Positions 54,737 through 63,899 of a stretch of DNA of 64,000 nt are shown one piece after another. The notes under the pieces were generated by a model, which was not told where the DNA came from, ran no database searches, and was given only the letters and a program-made list of their open reading frames with translations. The position numbers and the translations under genes were made by a program. The DNA comes from Fischerella sp. CENA71. Its GTDB lineage: Bacteria; Cyanobacteriota; Cyanobacteriia; Cyanobacteriales; Nostocaceae. How positions within the stretch are numbered: the first letter of the stretch is position 1; each line of letters starts with the position of its first letter. The stretch is from positions 1 to 64,000 of the forward strand of contig JANBVI010000079.1 in the NCBI GenBank assembly GCA_024239075.1. Direction: 5' to 3'.

Positions 54737-56404
54737 TTACAATACCGATGCTTTCCACCAATTTTGGTCCTGTACCAGTGTATGAACTTGCCAGTTAGGA
54801 TCTGATTGAGGATAATCTAGGCGATAATGTCCTCCTCTACTTTCTTTTCTAAAAGCAGCACTTTTGAGGATTAAATAAGCTACATCTAATAAATTATGAG
54901 TTTCTGCCCACAGTCTTAATTGCCGTTCTACATCTGGCAACTTGAGAGTAACGTTTTGTTTTGGGAGTAAATAAAGTAAAAATTGACTTAGTTGCAGATT
55001 TGCAAATTCTTGCTGCCAAGATTCTACAGTGGCGATCGCAATTTCTAATCCTGACTGTTCTCGACAGATACCAGCATATTGCCACACTAAACGGGGAATT
55101 TTTTGGCGTAAATCTTCTAAATATACTTGTTGTTTTTGCCAATCATCCACATTTATAGTAAATTCCTCTGCTGTTGAAATTGCTTCTTCACTGATGAACT
55201 CATTCTTAATTTCCACATGGGCCATTTGTGCGCCGAAAACAATACATTCAAGTAAAGAATTACTAGCAAGGCGATTAGCACCATGAACCCCTGTACTCGC
55301 AGTTTCTCCCACAGCATATAAGTTGAGAATATTAGTACGGTTCATCATATCTGTGAGAATACCACCCATCCAGTAATGGGCAGCAGGGGCAACGGGAATT
55401 GGTTCCGAAAAAACATCAATACCCCAACGTTGACAAACATTAATAATATTGGGGAAACGGTGACGAATTTTGTCAGCAGGGATAGGGCGCATATCTAACC
55501 ACACGTGGGCTGTTGCGGGGTCAGTGGTGGTATTCTGTAAGTGACTAAAAATTGCCCGACTGACGATATCTCTGGGTGCTAGTTCACCATCCGGATGATA
55601 ATCAAAGGTAAAACGTCGTCCTTCATTATCTATTAAGTGCGCTCCCTCGCCACGTACAGCTTCACTAATTAAAAAGCGTTCTGCTCCTGGTTTAGTTAAA
55701 GCAGTGGGGTGGAATTGGACAAATTCTAAATCTCTCAGAATTACTCCAGCACGAGCCGCGATCGCAACTCCATCTCCTGTACTCACAGCTGGGTTAGTAG
55801 TTTGAGCAAATACCTGACCACCACCACCTGTTGCTAGCACGACTGCACCAGCTCTTACCCATGTGATTTTACCTTGATAAAACAAGCTAATTCCCTGACA
55901 AGCTTGGGTTTGAGAATCTATCCACAAACTCAATGCTAAAGCTTGTTGAATGACGTGAATATTTTTACGTTGTAGTACCTGGGCTGTGAGAGTGGTGATT
56001 ACTTCTCTTCCTGTAGTATCAGCAGCGTGGAGAACTCGGTGCTTAGAGTGGGCTGCTTCTAAAGTTAAAGCTAAATCACTACCGTGGCGATCAAAAGCAA
56101 CCCCTAATTTTACCAGAGATTTAATGCAGCTGGGGGCGTGTTCAGCCAGGAATTCAACTGCGGGGCGATCGCATAAACCTGCACCAGCTTTGATTGTATC
56201 GTCAATGTGTAAACGTGGTGAATCATCTGGAGCGATCGCAGCAGCAATACCACCCTGCGCCCAATCACTAGCAGACAAACTCACTGTTTCTTTGGTAATC
56301 AGACCGACTCGTAAGGATTGTGGTAGACAAAGTGCTGTATACAGTCCAGCAGCACCAGCACCGATTACTAAAACATCAAATTGGTTAAGAATATCTATTT
56401 GCAC
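54737..56404 (-). CDS. nadB: L-aspartate oxidase
   Basis: A 555-residue FAD enzyme that oxidises L-aspartate to iminoaspartate in de novo NAD synthesis. The FAD-binding motif VLVIGAGAAGLYTAL is at 11-25; SDWAQGGIAAAI, REVITTLTAQVLQ, VLATGGGGQVFAQTTNP, and ELAPRDIVSRAIF with the active-site Arg are typical. HYWMGGILTDMMNRT and LYAVGETASTGVHGANRLASNSLLE complete the pattern that separates NadB from succinate dehydrogenase flavoproteins. The start is a GTG at 56404. Length matches the family. Confidence 0.95.
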   Translation of the reverse strand: MQIDILNQFDVLVIGAGAAGLYTALCLPQSLRVGLITKETVSLSASDWAQGGIAAAIAPDDSPRLHIDDTIKAGAGLCDRPAVEFLAEHAPSCIKSLVKLGVAFDRHGSDLALTLEAAHSKHRVLHAADTTGREVITTLTAQVLQRKNIHVIQQALALSLWIDSQTQACQGISLFYQGKITWVRAGAVVLATGGGGQVFAQTTNPAVSTGDGVAIAARAGVILRDLEFVQFHPTALTKPGAERFLISEAVRGEGAHLIDNEGRRFTFDYHPDGELAPRDIVSRAIFSHLQNTTTDPATAHVWLDMRPIPADKIRHRFPNIINVCQRWGIDVFSEPIPVAPAAHYWMGGILTDMMNRTNILNLYAVGETASTGVHGANRLASNSLLECIVFGAQMAHVEIKNEFISEEAISTAEEFTINVDDWQKQQVYLEDLRQKIPRLVWQYAGICREQSGLEIAIATVESWQQEFANLQLSQFLLYLLPKQNVTLKLPDVERQLRLWAETHNLLDVAYLILKSAAFRKESRGGHYRLDYPQSDPNWQVHTLVQDQNWWKASVL

Positions 56405-56543
56405 TAAAGTAAAAATTATTCAAAATTCAAAATTACAAAGCTACTAAACGGAGTAGGAGTGTAAAAGAGATATTTTCCATGTCCTCGTATCTCCGTATCT
56501 CTCTGTCCCTCTTGTTCTCCTTGTCCCCCTTGTCCCTAATATT

Positions 56544-57347
56544 TTACTTGCCAATAAGCTTGACTAATCCAATTCCACTAAAGTACAGACCTAATACGGC
56601 TCCTGCTAAGAGACTTTGGGTGAGAGGATCTGTAGAAGGTGTAATGACAGCACCTAGAACTACTGCACCTAAAATGACATAACGCCAGCCAGAAAGCATT
56701 TGTTTTGACGAGACAATTCCTAAAGTACCAAGTAAAAGTTGAATTATTGGTACTTGGAATGCTAGCCCTGTACTGAACAGTAGTAATAAAACAAATTCAA
56801 AATATTTGTCGATTGACCATAACTGTTCTACGACATCTGCACCGTAGCTAATGAAGAATTTTAAAGCAGCTGGAATCAGTAGAAAATAGGCAAATACTAA
56901 ACCTGCTGCAAATAGCACACTTGATCCTAGAACTATAGGCCCCAGCAAGCGGCGTTCTCGGCGAGTTAATCCTGGTAATACAAACTGGATGATTTGGTAC
57001 AGGATAAAAGGACTGGCAAGAAGCAAGCCTGTATAGCCTGCTACTTTAAGAGAGACAAAAAAGTATTCGCCGGGTGCAAGTTGAAGAAATTTTACTCCTT
57101 GGGCTGGTACTTCCAATAACTGAACTATTGGCTTGACAGCAAAAAAGCAGCCAATAACACCTACTGCTACAGCAATCAGCGCATAAAAAATCCGCAGTCG
57201 TAACTCCTCCAGATGCTCAAAAAGGGTCATTTCGACCTCTCCTGGTAGTTCATCTAAAGGATTGGTTTCTTTTTGCTCGTCGGTTTCAAAGTCGATACCA
57301 GAAGCAGCCGGAGCAGTTGCAGTGTTTGCGTCTTGTGAAGGCGTCAT
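56544..57347 (-). CDS. tatC: Sec-independent translocase subunit TatC
   Basis: A 267-residue membrane protein with six helices, the twin-arginine signal receptor of the Tat pathway in thylakoid and plasma membranes. The N-terminal [19 protein letters not shown] carries the functional Glu and Arg residues, and [16 protein letters not shown] marks the first cytoplasmic loop. The N-terminus has an extra ~45 acidic residues ([15 protein letters not shown] and following), common in cyanobacteria. It lies close to nadB on the same strand; the 139-bp gap 56405-56543 is TCCCTCTTGTTCTCC-type repeat. Confidence 0.95.
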   Translation of the reverse strand: MTPSQDANTATAPAASGIDFETDEQKETNPLDELPGEVEMTLFEHLEELRLRIFYALIAVAVGVIGCFFAVKPIVQLLEVPAQGVKFLQLAPGEYFFVSLKVAGYTGLLLASPFILYQIIQFVLPGLTRRERRLLGPIVLGSSVLFAAGLVFAYFLLIPAALKFFISYGADVVEQLWSIDKYFEFVLLLLFSTGLAFQVPIIQLLLGTLGIVSSKQMLSGWRYVILGAVVLGAVITPSTDPLTQSLLAGAVLGLYFSGIGLVKLIGK

Positions 57348-57500
57348 GATTTAGCTAGCAAGCATCATTTGTTAACTATTTTATCTGTGGTAGCAGCTAC
57401 CGGACTCGGACTTTTCGTAGAAGTTGAGATTTTGAGCAAAAATAATTGCGAATTTAATTTTTACCAGTTGGGCGATCGCGACTAAAGTGCTGTTAACCTT

Positions 57501-57646
57501 AATTTAGGACTCAGAAACTTAATTTAGAACTCAGAAACCTAATTTAGAACTCAGAAACTTAATTTAGAACTCAGAAACTTAATTTAGGACTCAGAAACCT
57601 AATTTAGAACTCAAAAACCTAATTTAGGACTCAGAAACTTAATTTA
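57501..57646. repeat. 20-bp tandem repeat, seven units plus a partial
   Basis: Seven consecutive 20-bp units (consensus AATTTAGRACTCAGAAACYT) run from 57501 to 57640, and a partial unit AATTTA ends at 57646. Differences between units are at only three or four positions. The partial unit supplies the TAA stop codon of the histidine kinase on the minus strand. The unit contains stops in all reading frames because 20 is not a multiple of 3. The rest of 57348-57500, towards tatC, shows nothing notable. Confidence 0.9.
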
Positions 57647-60600
57647 TGTACGTCCCACGAGGCTAGCGACGACTGTAATTAACTCAGAAGGATCAACAGG
57701 TTTAGGTAAATGTAACTGGAAACCTGCCTGTATGGCTCGACGTCGATCTTCTGCTCTCGCATAGGCTGTTAATGCTGCTGCTGGTATTTTTCCTCCTTGT
57801 TCTGGCGATCGCGATCGCAATTTGCGAACTAAGGAGTAACCGTCTTCCTGTGGCATTCCAATGTCACTAACTAAAACATCTGGTTTCCACTGCTCAACAG
57901 CTTCTAGTGCTGCTGGCGCTGAGGCTACTGCTAGCACCTCTGCCTGATACTGTTTGAGTAAAGTGGTCAAATATTCACGTGTATCAGCTTCATCATCTAC
58001 GACTAATACACGTACATTATCTAGAAGCGAGGGTGAGACAGAAAGACAATTTCCCACAGTCTCTTGAGTATTGAGTGTTGACTCTTGAGTGTTGAGTACT
58101 GACTGTTGACCCTTAAGGAGTGGTAGTTTGACTGTAAATGTTGTACCTTGCTCTTTTCCCAGACTTGCGACATTAATACTACCGCCATGCATTTCTATTA
58201 AATGACGCACGATCGCTAAACCTAATCCTAAACCACCATGGGATCTAGTACTAGAACTGTCTGCTTGCCGAAAACGATCAAATACATAAGGTAGAAATTC
58301 AGGGCTGATACCGATGCCAGTATCTTTCACTGTAATCTGGGCATAAGTAGTTTCCGAAGATGCGGATAGGGAAAGAGGCGGTGATGTTTGTAAAGAGGGA
58401 GTAATATTAAGACGAGGTGAGGCAGAGAATCTATCAAATAGGCTCTCCGTATTTTTATCTTCCCGTTTCCCTGTTTCTTTTTCTTTTAACAGGGATAATC
58501 CTACCTCTACTCTACCGCCAGCAGGTGTAAATTTGATGGCATTGGATAGTAAATTCCAGACTACCTGTTGTAAGCGTTCGGCATCACCAGAAACTAATGC
58601 TGCCTTAGGATCAAACATAGTTTGGATATGAATATCTTTTGCTTGAGCTGCTAGATTTACTGTATCGAGAGCGGCTTCTATAATATTTATTAAGTTGCAA
58701 GTACGTACATTCAAACGTAATTTGCCTCTGATAATGCGCGAGATATCTAGTAAGTCTTCGATTAACTGGGTTTGGGTTTTGACGTTTCTCTCTATAGTTT
58801 CTAGGGCTTTAGCAATTTGAGTTTCGTTCAGTTTGCGAGAACGTAGCAACTGTGACCATCCCAGAATGGCATTGAGGGGCGATCGCAATTCGTGGGACAA
58901 TATCGCTAAGAACTCATCTTTCATCCGGTTTGCTTCTTGCAACTGTTCGGTTTGTTGTTGCAAAGAAGCTATTAAACGCGCTCGTTCCATAGCGATCGCA
59001 ATTTGATCGCAAACTGCTTGCATCATCCCAATTTCATTTTGACTAAATCGCCAGCGACTGCGACTGCAAAAACAGAGAGTACCTAATAATTGTCCTTGGG
59101 CGATTAATGGATAACCGTAATAAACTTTAATGCCAATTGCCCGCAAGAATTCTATTTTCGGATCACTTGATTCCTGGATATTCTCAATAGAAATGGGACG
59201 GCGTTCTTGGGCAACAGTACCACACATCCCTTGACCAACCTCTAGCAATTTTGCTGCTTGAGCGGTTTCTTCATCAATGCCATGCCAGGAGGCTAAATGC
59301 ATTACTTGGGGATTTTCAGTAACTAAAAAATTAAAGTAAACATCTAAACCAATTTGATCTGCAAGTTTGCGAAACAAACTTTCAATTAATGCCACAGGCT
59401 CTTTGCTAGAAAGTAGATCGCTGGCTGTACCAAATAAGAGTTGTAGGCGTTTGTAACCCAAAGATAGAGCTTTTTCTACGCGTTTGAGATTGGTGATATC
59501 TTGAAATGTCAATACACAAGTAGTTGGATAACCGTGCATCGCTGGTAAAGTATCAGCGTAGATCAGCAAAGAGCGGACACCTGCTGGTGTATGCCAGTCT
59601 AACTCTACTCCGTCTAAGCGTTCACCACGGGCTACTCTGATTCCTGGTGCTTGTTCATCGGGAATGTGATTACCTGCGGCGTCAGTTGAATAATAAAGAG
59701 CTTGATAATCTGCTGCTGAATCTGCTTTGGGAAATTTCCCTCCAGCAACTTCGTCAGCAGCTTTATTGGTAAAAGTAACTCGCGCTGTTCCTGGTTCGAT
59801 TAATAACAGGGGTGTGGGCATGAGATCGAGTAAGTCTTCCAACCATTTTTGTTGATTGCAGAGTGCTTCTTCTGCCTGTTTGCGGATTGTGATATCTTCA
59901 GCAAATGCCAAAATTTGATAAATTTCCCCTTTGTCATCCACGATTGGCACATATTTAATCAGTGTGGTCAATCTACCATCTTCAGGAAAATTAATTGTGG
60001 TTTCTGTTGTTTGAGTGGTGCGCGTTTCAACCGCTTTCAACAGAATCGGAAGATAAAGTTGTGTGATCTCAGCCGGAAAGATTTCTTCGTCAGTGTGTCC
60101 GATAACTTCCTCTTTCGCCTTACCAAGACGCTGCAAAGCCGCCGCATTAACAAATTGAAACCTTAGTTGGGCGTCATATATGGCAAAAACATCTGGCATG
60201 TTATCAACCGCCAATCGAAATCGCTGTTCTGTTTGGAGTAGGGTTGCTTCTGTTTGCTTGCGATCGCTCAAATCTAGGATAAAGGCTACTGACTCTTGTT
60301 GTTTTTCTCCTACTAACGTATAACCTACTAAAACAGGTATGCGGCTGCCATCACGCCGAATATATTCTTTTTCGTAGGGTATGCAAGCGCCTGTTGCTTG
60401 GGCTTCAGCAATACCTTGTGCATCCAAAGGCAAATACTCTGGTGGTGTAATATCCCTCCAATTAATACTACCCGCTTGTAAATCTTCCCGTGTGTAGCCA
60501 ATCATGTGCAGAAATTTGTCATTGGCTTGGTTGATACCACCGTAAATGTCACCATATAAAATGCCGATGACGTTTGAGTCTACAAAACTTCTGAGTTTTT

Positions 60601-61627
60601 CTGTATTTTCTTTTAGTGCTAATTTGGCGCGATCGCGTTGATGACTAAGCTTTTGAATCGCTGCTGCATTTTCCCAAATCACAATTGTCAAAATTGTGAC
60701 TAAAAAAATTGCAAACAGGGAAATTGCAAATCCTGACTCGTATCGTCCAGCCCTTTCTCCTTGCAGAATTAACCAGCCTGTGATTAGAGGTAGAGCGATC
60801 GCGGCTATCAATAAACGACGTGCCAGCAAACCACCATCTGTTTGGCTGGTGATAACTTTCATCACTCCTTGTTCTGGCTGACTCCACAGAATACCCACAC
60901 AAAGTACAATCAACCCAATGACCGTGTGTAATGCCATTGGTGTGACATGAGGGAACATCTTGTAAAAAATCTTTACTTGATAGGCATAACCAATCAAATC
61001 CAGTAAAGCAATCAAAACTGTGATCAAGGTGAGAATCTGAGCAAACCAATAACTACGACGGCTTTTTGGTTTCTCTAAAAGCTCTAAAGACCAACCTATC
61101 AACAGAAAGCTCAGTGCTGTATTCAGACCCATCCGTCCTGGCTGAGAAGTCAGTGTGGTGTTTGCTTCTTGGTGAAATAGCAACTGATCAATACCAAAAT
61201 CCCAACCAAATAAATATTGAATTAATGTAAGTGAGGCAATTGTCAAAACAGTAAACGTGCAGACTCGAGCAATTATTTTGAGATAGCGTGGTGAAGTCAG
61301 TATTCGCTTTCTGTCTACGTTTCGATTCGTAGGGTTGTGGTGATAGGAAGAACTTCTTTCCCTACTTCCCAATTTCTCTATCTCCCCATCAACATTAACA
61401 GACAAAAATAGCGATAGACCTGATAGAAAAAAGCACAGGGCTGTGTTACCTTTCATACTTACTGTGCTGAGGTAAAAGCAGTTTTTCAAAAAGTCAATAT
61501 CGAACCACCAGCCAAGCATGACTGAGCAGCCGATCACTATTGCGATTATGCTTCCAGTTCGTGTAATCACTGAAGGTGAAAAGACTGAGTAAAAACCGTG
61601 CTGGTGTAAGCGGTTGACTTTTAGCAT
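57644..61627 (-). CDS. Hybrid sensor histidine kinase with PAS and GAF domains
   Basis: A 1327-residue signalling protein. Order: about eight membrane helices (about 20-320), three PAS-type domains (about 345-450, 470-590, 595-700), a GAF domain (about 730-890), HisKA with the phospho-acceptor His912 in SHELRSPLNAIL, HATPase with NLLSNAIKFTP and DTGIGISPEF, and a receiver with Asp1255 in VLVSDIGMP. The response regulator output lies elsewhere. I start at the ATG at 61627; a TTG 20 codons upstream is possible. Linkers at about 1037-1087 and 1174-1199 look like translated dispersed repeats. The stop codon is part of the tandem repeat at 57501-57646. Confidence 0.92.
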   Translation of the reverse strand: MLKVNRLHQHGFYSVFSPSVITRTGSIIAIVIGCSVMLGWWFDIDFLKNCFYLSTVSMKGNTALCFFLSGLSLFLSVNVDGEIEKLGSRERSSSYHHNPTNRNVDRKRILTSPRYLKIIARVCTFTVLTIASLTLIQYLFGWDFGIDQLLFHQEANTTLTSQPGRMGLNTALSFLLIGWSLELLEKPKSRRSYWFAQILTLITVLIALLDLIGYAYQVKIFYKMFPHVTPMALHTVIGLIVLCVGILWSQPEQGVMKVITSQTDGGLLARRLLIAAIALPLITGWLILQGERAGRYESGFAISLFAIFLVTILTIVIWENAAAIQKLSHQRDRAKLALKENTEKLRSFVDSNVIGILYGDIYGGINQANDKFLHMIGYTREDLQAGSINWRDITPPEYLPLDAQGIAEAQATGACIPYEKEYIRRDGSRIPVLVGYTLVGEKQQESVAFILDLSDRKQTEATLLQTEQRFRLAVDNMPDVFAIYDAQLRFQFVNAAALQRLGKAKEEVIGHTDEEIFPAEITQLYLPILLKAVETRTTQTTETTINFPEDGRLTTLIKYVPIVDDKGEIYQILAFAEDITIRKQAEEALCNQQKWLEDLLDLMPTPLLLIEPGTARVTFTNKAADEVAGGKFPKADSAADYQALYYSTDAAGNHIPDEQAPGIRVARGERLDGVELDWHTPAGVRSLLIYADTLPAMHGYPTTCVLTFQDITNLKRVEKALSLGYKRLQLLFGTASDLLSSKEPVALIESLFRKLADQIGLDVYFNFLVTENPQVMHLASWHGIDEETAQAAKLLEVGQGMCGTVAQERRPISIENIQESSDPKIEFLRAIGIKVYYGYPLIAQGQLLGTLCFCSRSRWRFSQNEIGMMQAVCDQIAIAMERARLIASLQQQTEQLQEANRMKDEFLAILSHELRSPLNAILGWSQLLRSRKLNETQIAKALETIERNVKTQTQLIEDLLDISRIIRGKLRLNVRTCNLINIIEAALDTVNLAAQAKDIHIQTMFDPKAALVSGDAERLQQVVWNLLSNAIKFTPAGGRVEVGLSLLKEKETGKREDKNTESLFDRFSASPRLNITPSLQTSPPLSLSASSETTYAQITVKDTGIGISPEFLPYVFDRFRQADSSSTRSHGGLGLGLAIVRHLIEMHGGSINVASLGKEQGTTFTVKLPLLKGQQSVLNTQESTLNTQETVGNCLSVSPSLLDNVRVLVVDDEADTREYLTTLLKQYQAEVLAVASAPAALEAVEQWKPDVLVSDIGMPQEDGYSLVRKLRSRSPEQGGKIPAAALTAYARAEDRRRAIQAGFQLHLPKPVDPSELITVVASLVGRT

Positions 61628-62135
61628 TGAAGGTGTTTCGACTGCGTTTATCGATAGCAGTAAATTTGAAAACGGATTACAAAACAATACTAGTGCTGTG
61701 GGAAAAAGTTAAAGGTGATATCAACCAGAGAGGGTTATACAGCACTTTGCATCTAAATGGAGTACACCCCCTGAGTTCCCCAACCCTCCCTGCACGCGGG
61801 GAGGGTGCGCGTAGCGCGGGTGGGGTTCTTCTATACCTCAATTAAGATCAAATCTGCTGTAAGTCTCCACTCAACTGAAAATTATTGGATTTGGTGTTGA
61901 ATGCAAGTTCTCTTTCTAATTGTATATTTCCAACAAGATGCAATAGATTACTAATGTAATATGTGAATATATTGGATTTTTTAGAATCTGTCTTTATACA
62001 GATTTTTTGAATTATTTAGAAAATAATTCATGTTTTGTATAACGCTGTTTGAAGGTAGAGTAAGCTCTTAATAACTATTGTAGGGGCGTAGATGCAGAGC
62101 AGCTTCTTCTAGAGTACAGCCATTCGCCCCTACTT
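61628..62135. other. 508-bp spacer with a GC-rich palindromic repeat
   Basis: At about 61777-61829 lies a GC-rich repeat (CCAACCCTCCCTGCACGCGGG, then GGGAGGGTGCGCGTAGCGCGGG), in which CCCTCCC pairs with GGGAGGG; it is a cyanobacterial dispersed module. 61850-62135 is A/T-rich without an ORF. The minus-strand stretch just before the kinase start presumably holds its promoter. Confidence 0.6.
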
Positions 62136-62906
62136 TTAGAAAAACAATTTAAATCGCGCCATTAGACTTTCAATTGTTGGTAGCAAAATTTTATCTAGTT
62201 CTAGAGTATCTTGAAATTTTAAAATTTGTGTAGGTGGTAAATCAAAAGGAAACTCTCCTGGAAAATCAGGACGCTGCATTTGCGCTAGTAAAATTTGCTC
62301 AGACCTTTTGCTGCTAATTGCATAGCCAATTTCCACACAAACGCTCGGACTAGGAATTAATTGAGCAGTTTGTTTACCTTCTATCTTGGCAATAGGCGTG
62401 GTATCTGCAATGAACAACAAACTTCTACGAATTTTTCGCATCATAGTGCTTCCTAGTCGTAGAGGAGTTTCTTGAGGACGGTGAGATTCTATTAATTTTA
62501 AAGGCAAACGCGATCGCAAGTTCAATTTTTCCAAACTCACCAATAATGCTTCCCGCAATGCATCCGTTGCTGGTGCATATTCTGTTTGATAACAAAAAAA
62601 TATTGTCGGTTCTAATTGTGCTAAAATCTGCTGTTTGGTGAAATAAATCTCGTGACTAATCAAGTCAATATTAGCAACACAATAGCCACCACTACCTTCT
62701 ATATAAAATTCAATATTTTCCCCTTCTAGATAACGACCAAACCAAGTTGATTTCCTGATATCTTCGCTGTCTTCTAAAAAATCTGCTCTTAGCCCCGATT
62801 TCAGCAGACTCTTTTTGTTGAGGCGAATATCCGGTGGACGTTTTTCCAGTTCTTGTATCGGCTCGTAATTTTCAAGATACCATGCTCTCAGAGCAATTAT
62901 TGACAT
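62136..62906 (-). CDS. Conserved cyanobacterial protein with TIR-like C-terminal half
   Basis: A 256-residue soluble protein, conserved among cyanobacteria as far as I recognise (start MSIIALRAWYLENYEPIQEL). The first ~90 residues have no assignable fold (WFGRYLEGENIEFYIEGSGG). From about residue 98 a Rossmann-like pattern begins: TIFFCYQTEYAPATDALREA, then LLFIADTTPIAKIEG, then PSPSVCVEIGYAISSKRSEQ and FPFDLPPTQILKFQ. A first strand with an aromatic hydroxyl motif and a late VEIGYA segment recall TIR-like or nucleotide-binding domains of bacterial defence and signalling proteins. The match is by pattern only; a glycosidase-type active site is not demonstrated. The ATG at 62906 fits the conserved start. 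Confidence 0.7.
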   Translation of the reverse strand: MSIIALRAWYLENYEPIQELEKRPPDIRLNKKSLLKSGLRADFLEDSEDIRKSTWFGRYLEGENIEFYIEGSGGYCVANIDLISHEIYFTKQQILAQLEPTIFFCYQTEYAPATDALREALLVSLEKLNLRSRLPLKLIESHRPQETPLRLGSTMMRKIRRSLLFIADTTPIAKIEGKQTAQLIPSPSVCVEIGYAISSKRSEQILLAQMQRPDFPGEFPFDLPPTQILKFQDTLELDKILLPTIESLMARFKLFF

Positions 62907-62990
62907 AAGGCGCTATTTCAATATTTAAAATATCTCGTGCTATTCCACTTCGTACCAGCTTACACCCAGTAGTTCAAAATGGGGAAAGGT

Positions 62991-63095
62991 TATACCATTT
63001 TGGATTTTGGATTTTAGATTTTGGATTGGGTAACTCTTTGGTGCATAAGAGTTATGTCAGTCTATCTGTCGCATTCTTTTTTCAAATTGGTATTA
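62991..63095 (-). repeat. MITE-like dispersed repeat, second copy
   Basis: Begins TATACCATTTTGG and ends CAAATTGGTATTA; it is the reverse complement of 3893-4058 without the ~72-bp nested insertion. It contains GGATTTTGGATTTTAGATTT, whose complement also occurs alone at about 52467-52498. Its ends are near-inverted repeats. Confidence 0.75.
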
Positions 63096-63197
63096 AGGGT
63101 AGAAAAAAAGACTGATTAACTGTACTCTCTTACCCTTGCCCTTTTCTGAGTCAATACCAGTCTATTTTTGGGTTAATGAAATACTAGCTATATTTAA

Positions 63198-63370
63198 AAA
63201 ACAACAACACCTAAGCAACTAATAGCTGAGTTATTTCCTCTCATCGTTAATTCTAGCCGGGGATGTACTGGGTGAATCACCTTTTGACTTCACTGAAGTC
63301 AATCAGTTACAGCGCCCCCTCTTTCTCACTATGAGGAAATATCGCTTTTAGAGTTAGGTGTTGTTGTTTT
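63198..63370 (+). ncRNA. Rod-like structured RNA candidate, possibly 6S RNA
   Basis: A 17-bp perfect stem (AAAACAACAACACCTAA at 63198-63214 with its complement at 63354-63370) closes a ~173-nt unit. Inside, ATTTCCTC (63233-63240) pairs with GAGGAAAT (63333-63340), further in GGGG-TGTA-CTG pairs with CAG-TTACA-CCCC with bulges, and the tip holds TTGACTTC-ACT-GAAGTCAA (63284-63302). Two asymmetric internal loops lie between the stems. Length, one long irregular rod and open central region match the general plan of 6S RNA, the regulator of RNA polymerase, known in cyanobacteria at about 180-190 nt. TATATT at 63189-63194 could be its -10 box. Strand and identity are inferred. Confidence 0.5.
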
Positions 63371-63899
63371 ATAACGAGACAGATTGAGTTTCAACAGCGT
63401 CTTTACCTCTTTTTTTATTTACTCATCTAGCTGTTTTATCTGCCAGGGAAGCTTTGTTTGCTTCAACTATTAAATTAGCACTATTGAGAGAAGAGTGTAT
63501 TTGTTTGAAACTAAACTTTACTTTTACCAGAAAAAGTCAATAGTCAATAGAGACGCGATTAATCATGAGCTTGTTAATAGAACATCTTGATTAAAGATGA
63601 GATATACAAAATTTAGAGAAAAATACAGTTTACAAGTCTTAGTTTTTTTATATTTTATGAGTATTGACTCATAAAATATGAAGTTATAAAAACAAAACTA
63701 ATGGTAATTGGGCATTGGGCAAAAAGTTCTTTATTTTGACTTTTGAATTGATATGTCTCCCCACACTCCCTTGTCCCCAACCGGGAACCCTCGCTAGCAT
63801 AAGAACCGTCATAGTCTCAACTGTGTTTTATTCACTCTTCCCATTCGGGCAGTGCGTAGTCCAAAATGGGTTGCATGTGTTTCAAATGATTCAAATAGT

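Larger units (their letters stand above)
62907..63899. other. 993-bp spacer holding a repeat element and an RNA candidate
   Basis: Contains the repeat at 62991-63095 and the folded RNA candidate at 63198-63370 (both listed). 63380-63700 is A/T-rich with fragments of dispersed repeat (AAGTCAATAGTCAATAGAGACGCG near 63535). A 74-codon frame at 63715-63939 is made of CCCACACTCCCTTGTCCCC-type repeat and is not supported as a gene. The region just before 63900 should hold the leader of the next gene. Confidence 0.6.

Noticed and set aside
57501-57646. Possible CRISPR array (regular repeats)
   Set aside because: The units are directly adjacent 20-mers without unique spacers, so this is a simple tandem repeat.
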